A DNA stretch of 64,000 nucleotides. Source: Pegoplata infirma. Lineage: Eukaryota; Arthropoda; Insecta; Diptera; Anthomyiidae. The stretch lies in the NCBI GenBank assembly GCA_963921195.1, contig OY992536.1, forward strand, positions 4,154,001-4,218,000, in the 5' to 3' direction. Below are positions 1 to 11,802 of the stretch, piece after piece (the first letter of the stretch is position 1; every line of letters begins with the position of its first letter). The notes under the pieces are model-generated. The model saw only the letters and a program-made list of their open reading frames with translations, searched no databases and was not told where the DNA came from. Made by a program: the position numbers and the translations under genes.

Positions 1-299
1 TTATACTAAAAATAATTTCAAAAATCTTTCAAAATTTTCAGCAAAGTCTAAAATTATACATTTGTTTTGATTTTTTCGGGACGAAATCTGAAGTTAAGCT
101 AAATTTTACATTTTTTTTGTTGCTTTTTTTGGAATGAAAGGAAATATGAAGAGAAAATAAATCACGCAAACTCACGCAAAAAAATCAACTCACGCTCACT
201 CTTTCACGCAATAATCTTTCTCACACTCACTCACAATCACGTGAGTAAAATTGAATTCAGTCACACTCACGCTCTTATCTGCTCATGTTCCCATCTCTA
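1..299. mobile_element. TCAC-rich hAT-like MITE, one end
   Basis: The segment is dense in CACTCACG/TCACACTCACG motifs and ends with CCCATCTCTA at 290-299, the same terminus as the complete element at 24281-24820. The other end lies left of the window. No coding capacity is visible. Confidence 0.65.
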
Positions 300-880
300 G
301 TTTGTCTATCCACACAAAAAAATTGTAATGTGTTTTTTTCGTTATTTTCGAGAAATCGCATTTGAATTTCATGACAATTTGGTAATTTGCTTGGTTCAAC
401 GAAGCGTGTGACTAATGCAAATATTTAGTAGTCATTCACTTCGTTGAAACAAGAAAATACAAGCAAATTACAAAATTGTTATGAAAATTAATATTCAAAT
501 GCGATTTAGTTAGCGTGAGTGACTCTTGCATCGGCGTACGTGAGTGTGAGTTGTATTAAATTTACACACGTGATTGTGAGTGAGTGTTAGAAGAAAAATT
601 ATTATGAAAGTTAAAATTCACTCACGTGACCATCTCTTAGACAAACATCTAATCTTTAAAAAAAATTTACAAAAAAAAAACAAATGTGGCCGGATTTTTT
701 ATAAATTGACTTTTTTAAAAAATGGAAAATTTCAGAACGGGTTCTGAAATTTTTTTTATTTCACTCACACTTTTTTATTCCACTGACACTCACTTACAAC
801 GACGTGAGTAAAATTGATTTTCAATCACGCTCACTTGTGATCATGTGTCAATCACGCACAAATCTAATTATGTTACCATC
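300..880. repeat. Fold-back repeat plus further TCAC-rich element pieces
   Basis: Inverted arms around 347-400 and 455-515 (AAATCGCATTTGAATTTCAT against its imperfect reverse complement) form a small fold-back. Two more TCAC-rich pieces follow, ending in ACCATCTCTT near 627-637 and 870-880, the same family terminus as at 299. A similar fold-back lies near 11840-11980. No gene is seen. Confidence 0.5.
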
Positions 881-1457
881 TCTTGTTTATATGCATAGGC
901 ACATAAAATTTCTACTAGCAATAAGATTTATGAATAATACCTGAATTACAAGCATTTCTGAAAAAAATTAAAAATGTCCTATCACGAAACTTAGCATAAC
1001 TCATTCATTTTTTAACCGATTGTTATGTTTTTTGGTGTTTTGGAAAGCTACTTTACTATGCTTTTATACAAAAATAAAAAAAAAATTGTTTAATGATGCA
1101 CTTTCAACTTAGAGTATAAAGAACATGACAAATTTTTCAAAAAATTGGATTTTTTTTCACTTAAACGATCGTAGCTCAGCCAATTCTTGATCGATTTTTA
1201 ATATTTTTGTTTTGTTTAAAAGGTAAGACTTATACCTTTCAAAAAAATCTATAAAATCGAAAATCGGTTGCAAACTAACAAAGAAATAATTTTTTAAAGT
1301 TGTAATTTAAGAATTGCCGTTTTTCAACACATTTGCCAATAAAAAACGTACTTAACGAAGTGATCCAGAAAAACTATGAGTATATCAGTACTCTAAGGAC
1401 TCCAACCAACCCGAATTTTCATATGAGAACCCCTGCATATTTTATTTTTGCTCATTT
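881..1457. other. AT-rich DNA, nothing recognised
   Basis: Homopolymer-rich, stop-dense sequence in all frames. Only short open frames occur and none has recognisable protein features. Confidence 0.4.
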
Positions 1458-2040
1458 GTAGCACAGTGTTATTTATAGAGCTTTAATTTAAGCTTGATAG
1501 CGTCCTGATTGAGTAAATAATAAATGTGCTACAAGGGTCGATCTGGAAAATTTAATTATTTATAGACATTTTTCAGAAAATTTTTAAAAATATTTTTAAG
1601 TCGGTTTTTATAATTTCAAACATAAAAAATTTACAAAATGGTCCAACAGTTTTTATTCAGTTATCAATTAATTTTTCCAACAACCCGAACAAAAAATTTA
1701 ATTTTTTAAATACAGTAAAAAAATTTCGCATTTTTGACCTCCAATTCGTTTGATCACCAATTTTTTGTAAAATTTGTTACTGCTTATTAATATTAGTATT
1801 TATAATATTTTTCTTTGCTTACAAAAAATTGGTAGTCAAAAGAATTAAAGATCAAAAAATGCGGATTTGTTCTACTGTATTTAAAAAAAAAAAAAATTGT
1901 TTGGGTTGTTGGAAAAATTAGTTGATACATACATTTTAGTTGATTTTACATTTATGGAGAACCATGTGAGCGCTATGAGCTGATGCCAAAAAAAATTAAA
2001 TAAAAAAAATGTATGGGGACCACCTTAAGGGTTGAAGATT
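1458..2040. repeat. Partial arm of the Tc1-type fold-back family
   Basis: The sequence from about 1472 (AGCTTTAATTTAAGCTTGAT, then a stretch related to GTGCTACAAGGGTCGA) matches the arms of the fold-back element at 15882-22745 and the fragment at 31840-32260. It is immediately preceded by GTAGCACAGTG (1458-1468) and TTA, the terminus and target site of the Harbinger-like fold-back seen whole at 21614-22623. Confidence 0.6.
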
Positions 2041-2460
2041 GAGGGTAGATGTGTTCTAAGAAAATGTTGTATTGAATAAATATTGGAGGTCGGTCATACA
2101 TTTTATTAATTTTTTCCCAATTCAAATGGCTATAATTCAAAAAGTAAAAGAGGTAACGACTATCTTAAGCATGTTCTTTTTAGTTATTTACTATTGCTTT
2201 AAAAAATCTAAATTTCAAAAAAAAAAATTAATAATTTCACTGCAATCGGTCCAGTACTTACTAAATGGCCAAATTATTTCCAAAAAATTGATAATAAACC
2301 ACTCTTTATTTTTTCCTGTAGTATCTCAAGATGTTTTTCTTGTACGTTCACAGACAGACGGACATCGTTGAATAATCTTAGACTCGATCAACGACCATGA
2401 ATTTACAAACTTTTTGGAGTCATATACCATTATTTCAATATGTTACACTCGGAATGACAA
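2041..2460. mobile_element. Degenerate mini-me/DINE-like repeat
   Basis: A diverged copy of the family seen at 11190-11802. It has the short (GTCY)n tract ACAGACAGACGGACATCG near 2350, a diverged TCTTAGACTCGATCA block and the ending CGGAATGACAAA near 2450. No protein is encoded; the 99-codon open frame at 2072-2371 has no recognisable features. Confidence 0.6.
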
Positions 2461-2481
2461 AATTACTTCACAATTTTAAAA

Positions 2482-2487
2482 TTTATT
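2482..2487 (-). terminator. Putative poly(A) signal of the HARBI1-like gene
   Basis: AATAAA on the minus strand, 88 bp past the stop codon at 2576-2578. Position and sequence are suitable, but the DNA is so AT-rich that chance occurrence is likely. Confidence 0.35.
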
Positions 2488-2575
2488 ACAAAAAGTAATA
2501 CTAAATTTATTAAAAGTAATTTTTAAATGATTAAATAACATATTTAATAACAATAAAAATGAGCAAAAAAACAGT

Positions 2576-5500
2576 TTATAACGAACCAAAATAGTTAATT
2601 AACGTATTTCTTGTTGTATTAGTTGTGTTTTGGTTCAATGAATAATTCCGTGACATTCTTCTCATACCGATTTCGTAAGCATTTTGTTGTGCAATATTTT
2701 CAAATGGTGGTATTTTGTCAGCGTTTTCTCGGCATATATTATGTAATATAGCTGTTGCGATAATAATGTCTTGAACTGTTTTTAGGTTGACTCTCATTCC
2801 CATTGAAAGTACTGGAAACCGGCGTTTCCAAACTCCAAAACATCTTTCAATTAAATTTCTGGTTCGAATCTGAGATTCGTTGTATAGTTTTTCAGCATTT
2901 GTTCTTGGGTTGTCTAATGGTATCATAAGGTACGTTGATGTGCTATACCCTGCATAGCCTCCGTCACCTAGTAACAATTGATCACTACGTGCCCCAGATT
3001 CAAACATGTATTTTAATCTGCTATTGTTAAATATTGTACTATCATGTGTAGAGCCTGGCCAACGGGCTACAACATCTGTAAAACATAAATCAGCATTACA
3101 GACAGCTTGAACATTAAATGAAAAATATCCTTTTCGATTACGAAACAGTTCTGCATATTCCCCACCTAATAAAAGTAAAACCTTTTTAATTTGTTTCAGA
3201 TGTTAGGTATATAATAGGGTGGCTCGTTTTTGGGCTTTTCTCTCTGATCAAATTCTAATACCCGCCAAAAGTGTCGGTCCCCTAAGGGTAACTCACATGC
3301 AAAATATCACTCCGATCGGAGTTTATCTTCTGTCTCCACTTTGAGCCTCAAAATTGGGGTTTTTGGAAAAAAGGACTTTAAAAAAAAAAAAAAAAAAAAT
3401 TTAAGTTTTTTTATTAAAATAATGAAAAAAAATTTTTTGTATAATATTTGATCATAAATACTTAAATATGAAATTTAAAGATTTTATGGTATCATTAACC
3501 CGTTCAAACTTGATGACAAAAAAAGGGCATGATTTTGGGGGCTTTCTCAAAACACCTTTTTTCAAAATTTGATAATTTTATTAAAAAAAAATTTTAAACA
3601 TACCATTTTTTCTTTCTGAATTCATTAAGAACACCTTGGAGAAGAAAAATGTGAAATATGGCGGATATCCATCGAGCCGCTTTTTGGGAATCGCGGGGGG
3701 AAGTTAGCGGATTTCAAGGAAATGTTGGTTTTATCAATAATTTGGATTAATAAAATCTTATAAATTTAATTTTTGGGCAAATTAACTGTTTTTTGGTGTC
3801 GTGGCATTCTATTAGATAACTTTAAGTCTATCATGAAATCTTACCGATCTAGGACGTCTTTAACCCACATTGGCGGGGGGTCAAAAATGACCCACGCAGG
3901 AAATTTGAAGTTTAGAGCTTAAATTTTGTGCAATTAACAAGTATAAAACGGCTTTTGTGTTTTCTACCCTAACTAATATTTCGTATTAATATATTATCTT
4001 TAAAAAAATCATTAACCCTTCTTGGTAGGTGGTCAAAAATGGCCCATTCAATAAAAATTATATATTTTTTATAGAAAATTAATTTGTGGCAGTCTATTAG
4101 ATAACTTTAAATCAGCCCTCAAATTTCACCTGTTTAAGATATCTTTAACCCACATTGGCCAGGGGTCAAAAATGACCCCGGCAAAAACTTTTCGGCATAG
4201 TGCTTGAATTTTTTGATATCAACAAAATTTATATTTTTTATTGAATGGGTAATTTTTGACCCCCTACCAAAAAGGGTTAACGATTTTTTTAAATATAATA
4301 TATTAATATGAAATAATAGTTGAGGTAAAACACACAAAAGCCGTTTTATACTTGTTTATAGTACAAAATTTAAGCTCTAAACTTCAAATTTCTTCCGGGG
4401 TTCATTTTTGACCCCCAGCCAATGTGGGTTAAAGACGTCCTAGATCGGTAAGATTTCATGACAGACTTAAAGTTATCTAGCAGAATGCCACGACACCAAA
4501 AAACAGTTAATTTGCCCAAAAATTAAATTTATAAGATTTTATTAATCCAAATTATTGATAAAACCAACATTTCCTTGAAATCCGCTAACTTCCCCCCGCG
4601 ATTCCCAAAAAGCGGCTCGATGGATATCCGCCATATTTCACATTTTTCTTCTCCAAGGTGTTCTTAATGAATTCAGAAAGAAAAAAAGGTATGTTTAAAA
4701 TTTTTTTTTAATAAAATTTTCAAATTTTGAAAAAAGGTGTTTTGAGAACGCCCCCAAAATCATGCCCTTTTTTTGGCATCAAGTTTGAACGGGTTAATGA
4801 TACCATAAAATCTTTAAATTTCATATTTAAGTATTTATGATCAAATATTATACAAAAAAATTTTTTTCATTATTTTAATAAAAAAAACTAAATTTTTTTT
4901 TTTTTTTTTTTAAAAGTCCTTTTTTCCAAAAACCCCAATTTTGAGGCTCAAAGTGGAGACAGAAGATAAACTCCGATCGGAGTGATATTTTGCATGTGAG
5001 TTACCCTTAGGGGACCGACACTTTTGGCGGGTATTAGAATTTGATCAGAGAGAAAAGCCCAAAAACGAGCCACCCTAGTATATAATATACCAAATATGGC
5101 ATCAAAAAAGTTCAGAAAACATAAATAAAGAATTTAAGAACATTGAATTTCAGAAAAGCCTTTCTGAAATTTAATTATTTTATTCAACATTTTTTTCTAA
5201 ATATTAATTTAGTTTTCTGTATTTTAAGTTGTACGAAAAAAGCTTTACCTGGAGACATAATTTTGGCGTGAGTACAATCCAAGGCTCCAACACATCTTGG
5301 AAATTTTGCGATTTTATAAAATCGCGTTTGTGTGCTCGTAATTTCTTCCTCTGTGGAGGGGTGTTTAATATATAAATCATACAATGATTTTATTGCTGCT
5401 GATACCTTTCGTATTATTCTGCTTGCTGTTGTTTGATGAATTCCTCCGAAATCAGCTATAGCTATTTGGAAACTACCAGATGCGTAAAATCGTAGAGTTA

Positions 5501-5801
5501 GCAACAATTGGTGGCTTGGCGAAATGTTCGTTTTTCTAAAATGCAAATATTTTTAAAACTTTTGTTTGAATGTTAATTTATATACAAAAACTTACCTTTC
5601 TACTTTATGAGACAGTTTTGATTCAATTTTTTGTAAAACCATCTTTGCACTCTTCTTTGAAAGACGAAATCTTTTCAGAAACTCGGATTCATTCCATATT
5701 TCGAAATGATCCATTCTTTCTCTGAAATTATGTGGAACTCTTTGCGAATTCAATTTCAGCAAATATTGTAAAGTTTTCAGCTCATCTAATTCTGAATTCA
5801 T
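2576..5801 (-). CDS. HARBI1-like / Harbinger-type DDE transposase (three exons)
   Basis: Likely product is a 360-residue PIF/Harbinger-type nuclease (DDE_Tnp_4 family; vertebrate HARBI1 is about 350 residues), which cuts and joins DNA ends or, if domesticated, has a host role. Exons on the minus strand: 5801-5596, 5535-5249 and 3165-2576 (1083 nt including stop). Introns 5595-5536 (60 bp, GTAAG...TTTAG, phase 2) and 5248-3166 (2083 bp, GTAAAG...TTAG, phase 1) preserve the frame exactly, and I see no frameshift or stop. Candidate catalytic residues are D155 in GALDCTH, D232 in LLLGDGGY and E271 in RNLIERCFGVW; RNRKGYFSFNVQAVCNA and ARWPGSTHDSTIF are family hallmarks. Residues 1-150 include a helix-turn-helix-like stretch (IADFGGIHQTTASRIIRKV). 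Intron 2 is mostly a fold-back element (3215-5077). I found no flanking TIRs and no Myb-like partner gene, so transposon against domesticated gene stays open. Confidence 0.85.
3215..5077. mobile_element. hAT-like fold-back element inside the transposase intron
   Basis: A 1863-bp near-perfect palindrome. The left arm starts TAGGGTGGCTCG and the right arm ends CGAGCCACCCTA, with arms of many hundred bases (for example CTCCGATCGGAG near both ends). It is flanked by an exact 8-bp duplication GTATATAA at 3207-3214 and 5078-5085, as for hAT-superfamily insertions. The unequal central part includes a short open frame of no recognisable type. It accounts for nearly 90% of intron 2 of the HARBI1-like gene. 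A related terminus, CTAGGGTGG, occurs near 36162. Confidence 0.9.
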
Positions 5802-6059
5802 CGTTTTTTCTTCGTTTATTAAGCAAATAATTTTGTTTGTAATTTATTTTAATATTTTTTTTGACTTTTCTCAAAAATAATTTGACATTTTTTTCAAAAA
5901 AAAATTTACCTAAAGAATAAACCAACCAGAATCTATAGTGTAGGATACACCATAGATTACCTATCCGATATGTCTTACCTATGGGTAGAAATTACTATTT
6001 TTTTTTTACACCATAGATATCTACGCACTGATAGTTATCTATTCCTTGAAATTACGGCC
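5802..6059. other. AT-rich 5' flank of the HARBI1-like gene with a short palindrome
   Basis: Upstream of the start codon the DNA is T/A-rich. An imperfect palindrome (AATCTATAGTGTA / TACACCATAGATT) sits at about 5931-5965. It could be a terminus of the Harbinger element, but I found no matching end beyond 2576. Confidence 0.3.
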
Positions 6060-6443
6060 ATAACAGTTATTTTTTTATCTCTGGAACATTTTCAATTTTT
6101 TTTCAAAAAATAAAAATAAATTTTTGTTTTTTTTATTTTTCACAACTTTTTAAAAAAAAAAAAAAAAAACTTGAAAAAATTTGGTCTTCAACTTTTTTTT
6201 TCTGAAAAATTTTTGAAAAAAAAAAACATTATATATTGATTATTATATTTTTACTACATTTTAGTTGTATTGACTACAAATGTAAGTAGTTTTGACTAAT
6301 TAATTCAGTTGTTTTTTGCCAGTTAAAATTATTAACATTGTTAGTTGATTTAACTGAAAAAATAGTTGACCCCAAAACAACTGACAAAGTAGTTATTTTA
6401 ACTGACATTTTCAGTTGATTTTACTAACATAACTTTTTGAGTG
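6060..6443. mobile_element. CACTC-family element, reverse orientation
   Basis: Ends in TTTTTGAGTG at 6443 and carries repeated GTAGT/AGTTGATTT blocks (acTACAAATGTAAGTAGTTT and similar) that are the reverse complement of the element at 13440-13863. The left end is not clear. Non-coding. Confidence 0.55.
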
Positions 6444-6577
6444 TAAGGTTTAGGGGTCGCTACCGGGCCCTAAACATTGTGTTTAAAAAAAATCACACAA
6501 TGAAAAAAAAATTTCGATTTTTATTATTTTTTATTTTTATTATATTTTAGCTTGATTATCAGAAATCAAAAAAAAAA
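6444..6577. other. AT-rich spacer
   Basis: Short spacer with poly-A and poly-T runs; nothing recognised. Confidence 0.3.
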
Positions 6578-7325
6578 AAACAAGTAAGAAAATTATAGTC
6601 GGTCAAGACCGACCATATAATACCCAACACCAGAGTTTCCCGGAAAATGGGTCCCAAGTTCAAACATGGACTGATTAGATCTATATTTTGTCAAATCTTT
6701 AATAAGTGTAAAAAGCACTCACAAATCAAATTTGAGTGGAATAGGCTTCTTTTTGTTGACAATAAACCGCTTCAACTGAATATCGGGCGAAATTTTCACA
6801 TGGGACCTAAGTCCAAAAATGGTCCGATGATAATCAGATTTGATAAGTTTATTAAAGTACGCGTTTAACATACACAAACAGAATTTTAATTAAATATTTT
6901 CTATTTTCATGAAATTTGAGAAATTTATGTGAAAATCGGGAAGGTGGTTTGTATGGGGGCCACAAGAAGATACCTACTAAAATGCGGTTATTAGAGTCAT
7001 TTGAGCCAAAACTAAAGAGGACCTTTGTATGGGGGCTAGGTCTAAATATGGAGCGATTTTTTCCAATTTCAATAGGCTTCGTCCTTGGGCCAAAAGAGGC
7101 TTAATTTTCAAATTTCAAGTCTATTGATTAAAACTTGCGACCTGTATCGTCTTTACACCGTTTACATGGACAGACAGACAGACAGACGGACATCGCTAAA
7201 TCAACTCAAAAAGTGAGTCGATCGGTATACTTAAAAGTGGGTCTAGGACCAATATTTCGGGTAGTTATAAACATCAGCACAAACTCATAAAACCCTGTAC
7301 CACAGTGTGGTGTAGGGTATAAAAA
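6578..7325 (+). mobile_element. mini-me/DINE-like repeat, variant A, full length
   Basis: Begins AACAAGTAAGAAAATTATAG with a GGTC...GACC hairpin, carries a (GACA)5-type (GTCY)n tract near 7168-7192 followed by GGACATCGCTAA, and ends with the hairpin-like CCACAGTGTGGTG and TAGGGTATAAAA. Small open frames inside (6647-6868, 6916-7104) lack protein features. A copy in reverse orientation is at 9431-10712. Known family relation: Dipteran mini-me elements have TA and GTCY microsatellites flanking a core. Confidence 0.7.
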
Positions 7326-8560
7326 GTGCCATATATGAACCAGCCTAGTGGACACGAAAGGGTTAATATATTAAAAAAAAAAATCAAAGTATACAATGAG
7401 GCAAAACTCAGACATTGATTTCTATCGCACGTTGTAATTTTTGGCGCAATTATAGCACACACAAGAAATTAAAATGTTAATTACAATTATTTGCTTAATA
7501 CATAATGACAACAAAGACGAGTACAAGGAAATCAAACTGAAATACGGAAAAAAATAAAATAAAATTGAAAGTACATATAATAAATATGTATGTTTGTATG
7601 TATGTACAACGGTCATTGTATGCACACAAAAAATTATTGGCTAAAAAATTTCAATTAAATCTATTGATCAACAATATTTAAATGAGTCAATTATTGTTTT
7701 GATCAACATTTTTGTTATTTTCTTTAACTATCAAATTACAAATTTTCAACATACCAGATTTTTTTCGCTTCAATTTATTTGTATACATTAATTCAAAAAC
7801 ATACTTTATACTAGGGTTTTAATTTTTTTATTGTAGGCAACATATTGGAAAGCAAAAAATTTTAATTTCACCATAATTTTTCCATAAGCTTGAAATTCAT
7901 TTGTTAAATCAGTTATTATTTTAATTGACTTTAAATAAAAAATTGATCAAATTTTTAGTCAAAATCAAAAAAATTATTAATGGAAATAAAAATCAATTAA
8001 TCACCTACAATTTGATAATTGATATAACAATTTTCTTTATCGGAGGAGTTTCAATTAAAAAATTAATTGAATACGCGTTTTTGTTGATTGATTTTCGTTT
8101 TCAATTCTTTCTGTGTGTATGTAGTTTCATTTGCACATAAATCATATTAAATAAATAATAGGAGTATAAAGATTAAAAAAATGAAACCATTGATATGAGA
8201 GTTTAGTCAATATGTATGCCCAGAAACAATTCTGAAATACAAAACAATACAGATTGATAAGAAACACACACAATTATTGTTATCAATTCTAAACACGGAC
8301 TAAAAACTTTTAACAGAAAATAAAAAGTAACAGCTAATTATTGTGATTTTTGCAAAAGAACATTTACTTTTAACAAAAAATAAAGAGATAGTATTAAATG
8401 CTGTATTAAATCATTTTATTTTTTTTATTGTACTTTTAAATTGTACGTATTTTGCGGTTGTTTATTAAATAACGAACCACAACAAATACTTTATACGTAC
8501 AGATGTGATCGAACAAATAGCACCAGTGACATTTTTTAAGATTTAATCAACTAGGGTCAA
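7326..8560. other. AT-rich DNA, no gene recognised
   Basis: Strongly A+T, with short TTGATCAAC/ATTGATT inverted motifs around 7660-7700 and 7930-8110 that suggest old repeats. Open frames at 7422-7625 and 7925-8140 are low-complexity K/N/I/F translations without domain features. Confidence 0.4.
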
Positions 8561-8982
8561 CTACATTTTCAGTTAAAAGAACTTACAAATGTAGTTGTGT
8601 CCTTAAGGATACTATGGAGATCCAAATAACTAAAAATTATCTTTATTTTGCTCTATTTGGAATATTTTTCGACAGACTTTTGAAGAATTAATTATATTTG
8701 TGAATTAATTTATATTTTTTTTATTAATTTTTTAACCAAAATTTTTATTTTTTTTTTTTTTTAACTGTGAAAAATAAAAATAATGAAAGTTAATTTTTTT
8801 TTTAACTTATTGTTAGAAAAATTTCAGAGATATAAAAAATAACTACTATAAACAACGGTTACTACATTACAGTACTTTTTTGTTGGTATTAATTTAAATT
8901 TGAATTATTTAAAAAAATAATTAATTTTGTGAATAATTCAATTTAATTTAAAAAATAATTTTTTACGAATTAATTAATAGCC
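8561..8982. repeat. CACTC-family fragment and AT-rich DNA
   Basis: Around 8550-8610 are GTCAACTAC/ACAAATGTAGTTG blocks typical of the CACTC-family interior, then long A and T tracts. No ends are visible. Confidence 0.35.
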
Positions 8983-9362
8983 CTGTTTTTTGCAGACCGG
9001 ATTAAGATTTGGATTAACTTTAATTAGTTAAAAAATGGGTCAAATTAAGTCCAGAATTTTTTTTTATAATTTTTTTCTGAAATTACATACAATTAGTAAA
9101 TATAAACAGAAAAACAAATTAAGCTTTGTCCAAAATGCAAAGAATGAAAAATAAATTTAGTTAAATCCTAGGATTAACTCAAATTTATTTATACCGTTTT
9201 ACATTTTGGACAACGCTTAATTTTTTTTCCTGTTTATATTAACTAATTGGATGTAAATTCAGAAAAAAAATTAGAAAAAAATTTCTGGACTTGATTTGAT
9301 CCATTTCTTAACTAAATAGAGTTAATCCTAATCTTAATCCGGTCTGCAAAAAACATGGCTAA
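8983..9362. mobile_element. Palindromic MITE
   Basis: Inverted arms: TTTTTTGCAGACCGGATTAA near the left end and TTAATCCGGTCTGCAAAAAA near the right, with further complementary blocks (TCCAGAATTTTTTT / AAAATTTCTGGAC). Flanks are TTAAT and AATA; the exact target duplication is ambiguous. Non-coding. Confidence 0.7.
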
Positions 9363-9430
9363 TATTGAATTTATTAATTTTAATTAATTAATTTTGAATT
9401 AATTGCTTAAATGCCTCTTACAACCGTAAT

Positions 9431-10712
9431 AAAAGAGGTATCCTTCCTACCTGTAGTCATACAAAATACAAACCACCTTCCCGATATTCACATAAATCTC
9501 TCAAAATTTTTAAAAATTGGAAACGTAGTGGTAAAATTTTATTTGTAGGTGTTAAACATATAATTTGGCAACCTTATCAATTTTGATTTTAGTTGGACCC
9601 TTTCTGGACTCAGTCCCCATATAAAAATTTCGTCTGATATTCAGATAAATCGATCTACACTCAAAAAAAAAAAACTGTAATGTTAGCAAAAAAAGCTTGT
9701 AAACCTACAAGAAAATTTGCTGATTTTGAACCCACAATTTTTTTTTGCTAAAGTTAGCAAAAATGTTTTGCCAATAATTAGTTAACTAAATTTTTTTTTT
9801 TGAACTTAGTTCATACACATCTGAGGACCCCATTGGGTTTGGACCCGATAGGTCCAGGCCCCGATGGGCCTTTACCTAGTTGGGTTCCTTAAAAATTGTC
9901 ATAGTTTTTGATCCAAAATTTGTGTCCGTTTCGCACTACCTTAGTTTTTGAGATACGTGATTATAGGGGACCACTGGGGTCTTGAGAATTAAAAAACTCG
10001 ATAACTTCAAAAATGTTACTCGGAGAGCTTTTGTTCTGCGTGTTGAGAGCTACAAAAATGCTTTTGGACTTTTTGTTGTGTCGGCAATATTTACCGAGAT
10101 ATGAGAATTTTAAAATTTTCGGGAATGCTAATTTTTTTGGATCCAAAGTTAGGTCCCATTAGGGTCCACACATGTGATGAGGACCGGCGATACTATGGAA
10201 AGCCCGAGAACCAAAAATGGCCTCCATTTTGCTCTATCTGGCTTAGTTTCCGAGATAGCGCCATTTTAAGTTTTCTGAAAATAAAAAAAAAATTACCATT
10301 TATTTTGCTAATATTAGCAAAAAAGCTTGTAAAAATTTGGTCAACTCAATTTTAAATCTAGCAAAAAAAAATTTGTTCAAATTTTGTTTAAAATTGCTAA
10401 TGCGCTAAATGATGTTTACAAGATATTTTTGCTAACATGCTAATCTCAACTAAAAATTTGCTAAAAGTTAGCTAACCAGCATTAGCAAAAAAAAAATTAG
10501 TAAATATACTAATGTATTATTTTGAGTGCATAGGCAACAAAAAGAAACCCATTTCACTTTAATTTCGTTTGAGTGTGTTTTATACTAATTTAAGATCTAA
10601 CATGATATAGATCCAATCGGATCCATTTGGACTTGATACCCATTTTCCGGGAAACACTGGTGTAGGGTATTATATGGTCGATCTAGACCGACTATAATTT
10701 TCTCACTTGTTT
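9431..10712 (-). mobile_element. mini-me/DINE-like repeat, variant A, reverse orientation, interrupted
   Basis: Reverse-oriented relative of 6578-7325. Sequence at 10605-10712 (CCCATTTTCCGGGAAACACT, then GACCGACTATAATTTTCTCA) matches its start inverted, and 9450-9650 matches its middle. It is interrupted by the CACTC-family element at 9658-10528. Confidence 0.65.
9658..10528. mobile_element. CACTC-family fold-back element nested in a mini-me-like repeat
   Basis: Starts CACTCAAAAA and ends TTTTGAGTG (871 bp). GTTAGCAAAAAA and AGCTTGTAAA motifs recur at both ends. Central sequence with CATTGGGTTTGGACCC and GTTTTTGAGATACGT is related to the repeats at 12000-12850. The 84-codon open frame at 10101-10355 has no recognisable features. 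Confidence 0.6.
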
Positions 10713-11189
10713 TATTTTTTCATGTTAGAGGGTATAAAAGATTCGGCACAGCCGAATTTAACACTCTCGCTTGTTTTTAGTTACAAAATTGATTGAATGT
10801 ATTTATATTTTCTAGTAAAAGTGATTTATGTATGTATATTTTCTAGTAAAAAACAATTGTTCATGGCCAAAAACTCAATAATCATATACCATAACCAAAT
10901 GAGTTTTAAATAGAGAAGATTCCAAACAATATATTTTTCTTTTATATACTCGTACATACAGATGCGCCTTATTTTTTTTTAATTATTTATTTTACACTTA
11001 AAAAATTATAAAAGTAAAATCAACTGAATATGACAGTTGAAACAACTTCTTACTATAATCTCAAAACTTTACATTCTTGTATATTTTTTTATTGGCTATC
11101 GATTAAAAATATTTTGAAAAATTTTCCGAACCCGTTCTAAAATTTCCCATTTTTTAAAAAAAGTAAATTTATCCAAAATCCGGCCACTT
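10713..11189. repeat. Old repeat pieces and AT-rich DNA
   Basis: 10725-10775 is an inverted mini-me-like terminus (GGTATAAAAGATTCGGCACA, then a hairpin partner, then CTTGTTTTT). 10990-11060 resembles CACTC-family interior. The remainder is AT-rich with no gene. Confidence 0.45.
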
Positions 11190-11802
11190 TTTACACCCTC
11201 CACTTAGTGATAGAGGGTATATATAAGTTTGTCATTCTGTTTGTAACTCATCGAAATATCGATCTGGGACCCCATAAAGTATATATATTCATGATGCCCG
11301 ACCGATTTTAAGACATTCTAGCGATGTCCGTCTGTCCGTCTGTCTGTCTGTGGAAAATGCTGTCGCGGACAAAATATTGCACAGAGATGACTGATACTTA
11401 ACATATTTATTGGAAGTTCTCCCGAGAAGTTTGGTATTGCATTTGAGCGATATCGGTTCAGCGGTTCAAAAGTTATGAACGAAAATGTTAGCACACCTCA
11501 AAAATTTCAGTACATTCTACATAACCTAAAAATACAAAATGCTTTAATTCGGCTTCTGGTTGGCATATGTGAACATAATTGAACACCAAATGGTATTTAA
11601 ACTAGTACGAACATATTTTTTGACAAAAATAGAAAAAAAATCGCGGATTTTTTTTACCAAAATTTTTTTCGCGGAAATTTAAAAAAAAAAAAAAAATTCA
11701 AAAGTAATTTCCTTTTAAATAAAGTTTTTTGCAATAATCTTTTTGAAATTGTGGAGGGTATCACTACATTCGGCAAGGCCGAATTTAACTTTTTTACTTG
11801 TT
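11190..11802 (-). mobile_element. mini-me/DINE-like repeat, variant B, complete
   Basis: Runs from ACACCCTCCACTTAGTGA, a hairpin with TAGAGGGTATATATAAG, through the conserved ATCGAAATATCGATCTGGGA block and a (GTCY)n tract (GTCCGTCTGTCCGTCTGTC near 11327-11351), to CATTCGGCAAGGCCGAATTT and TTTACTTGTTTT. The antisense open frame at 11715-11993 is a chance frame across its edge. Confidence 0.75.
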
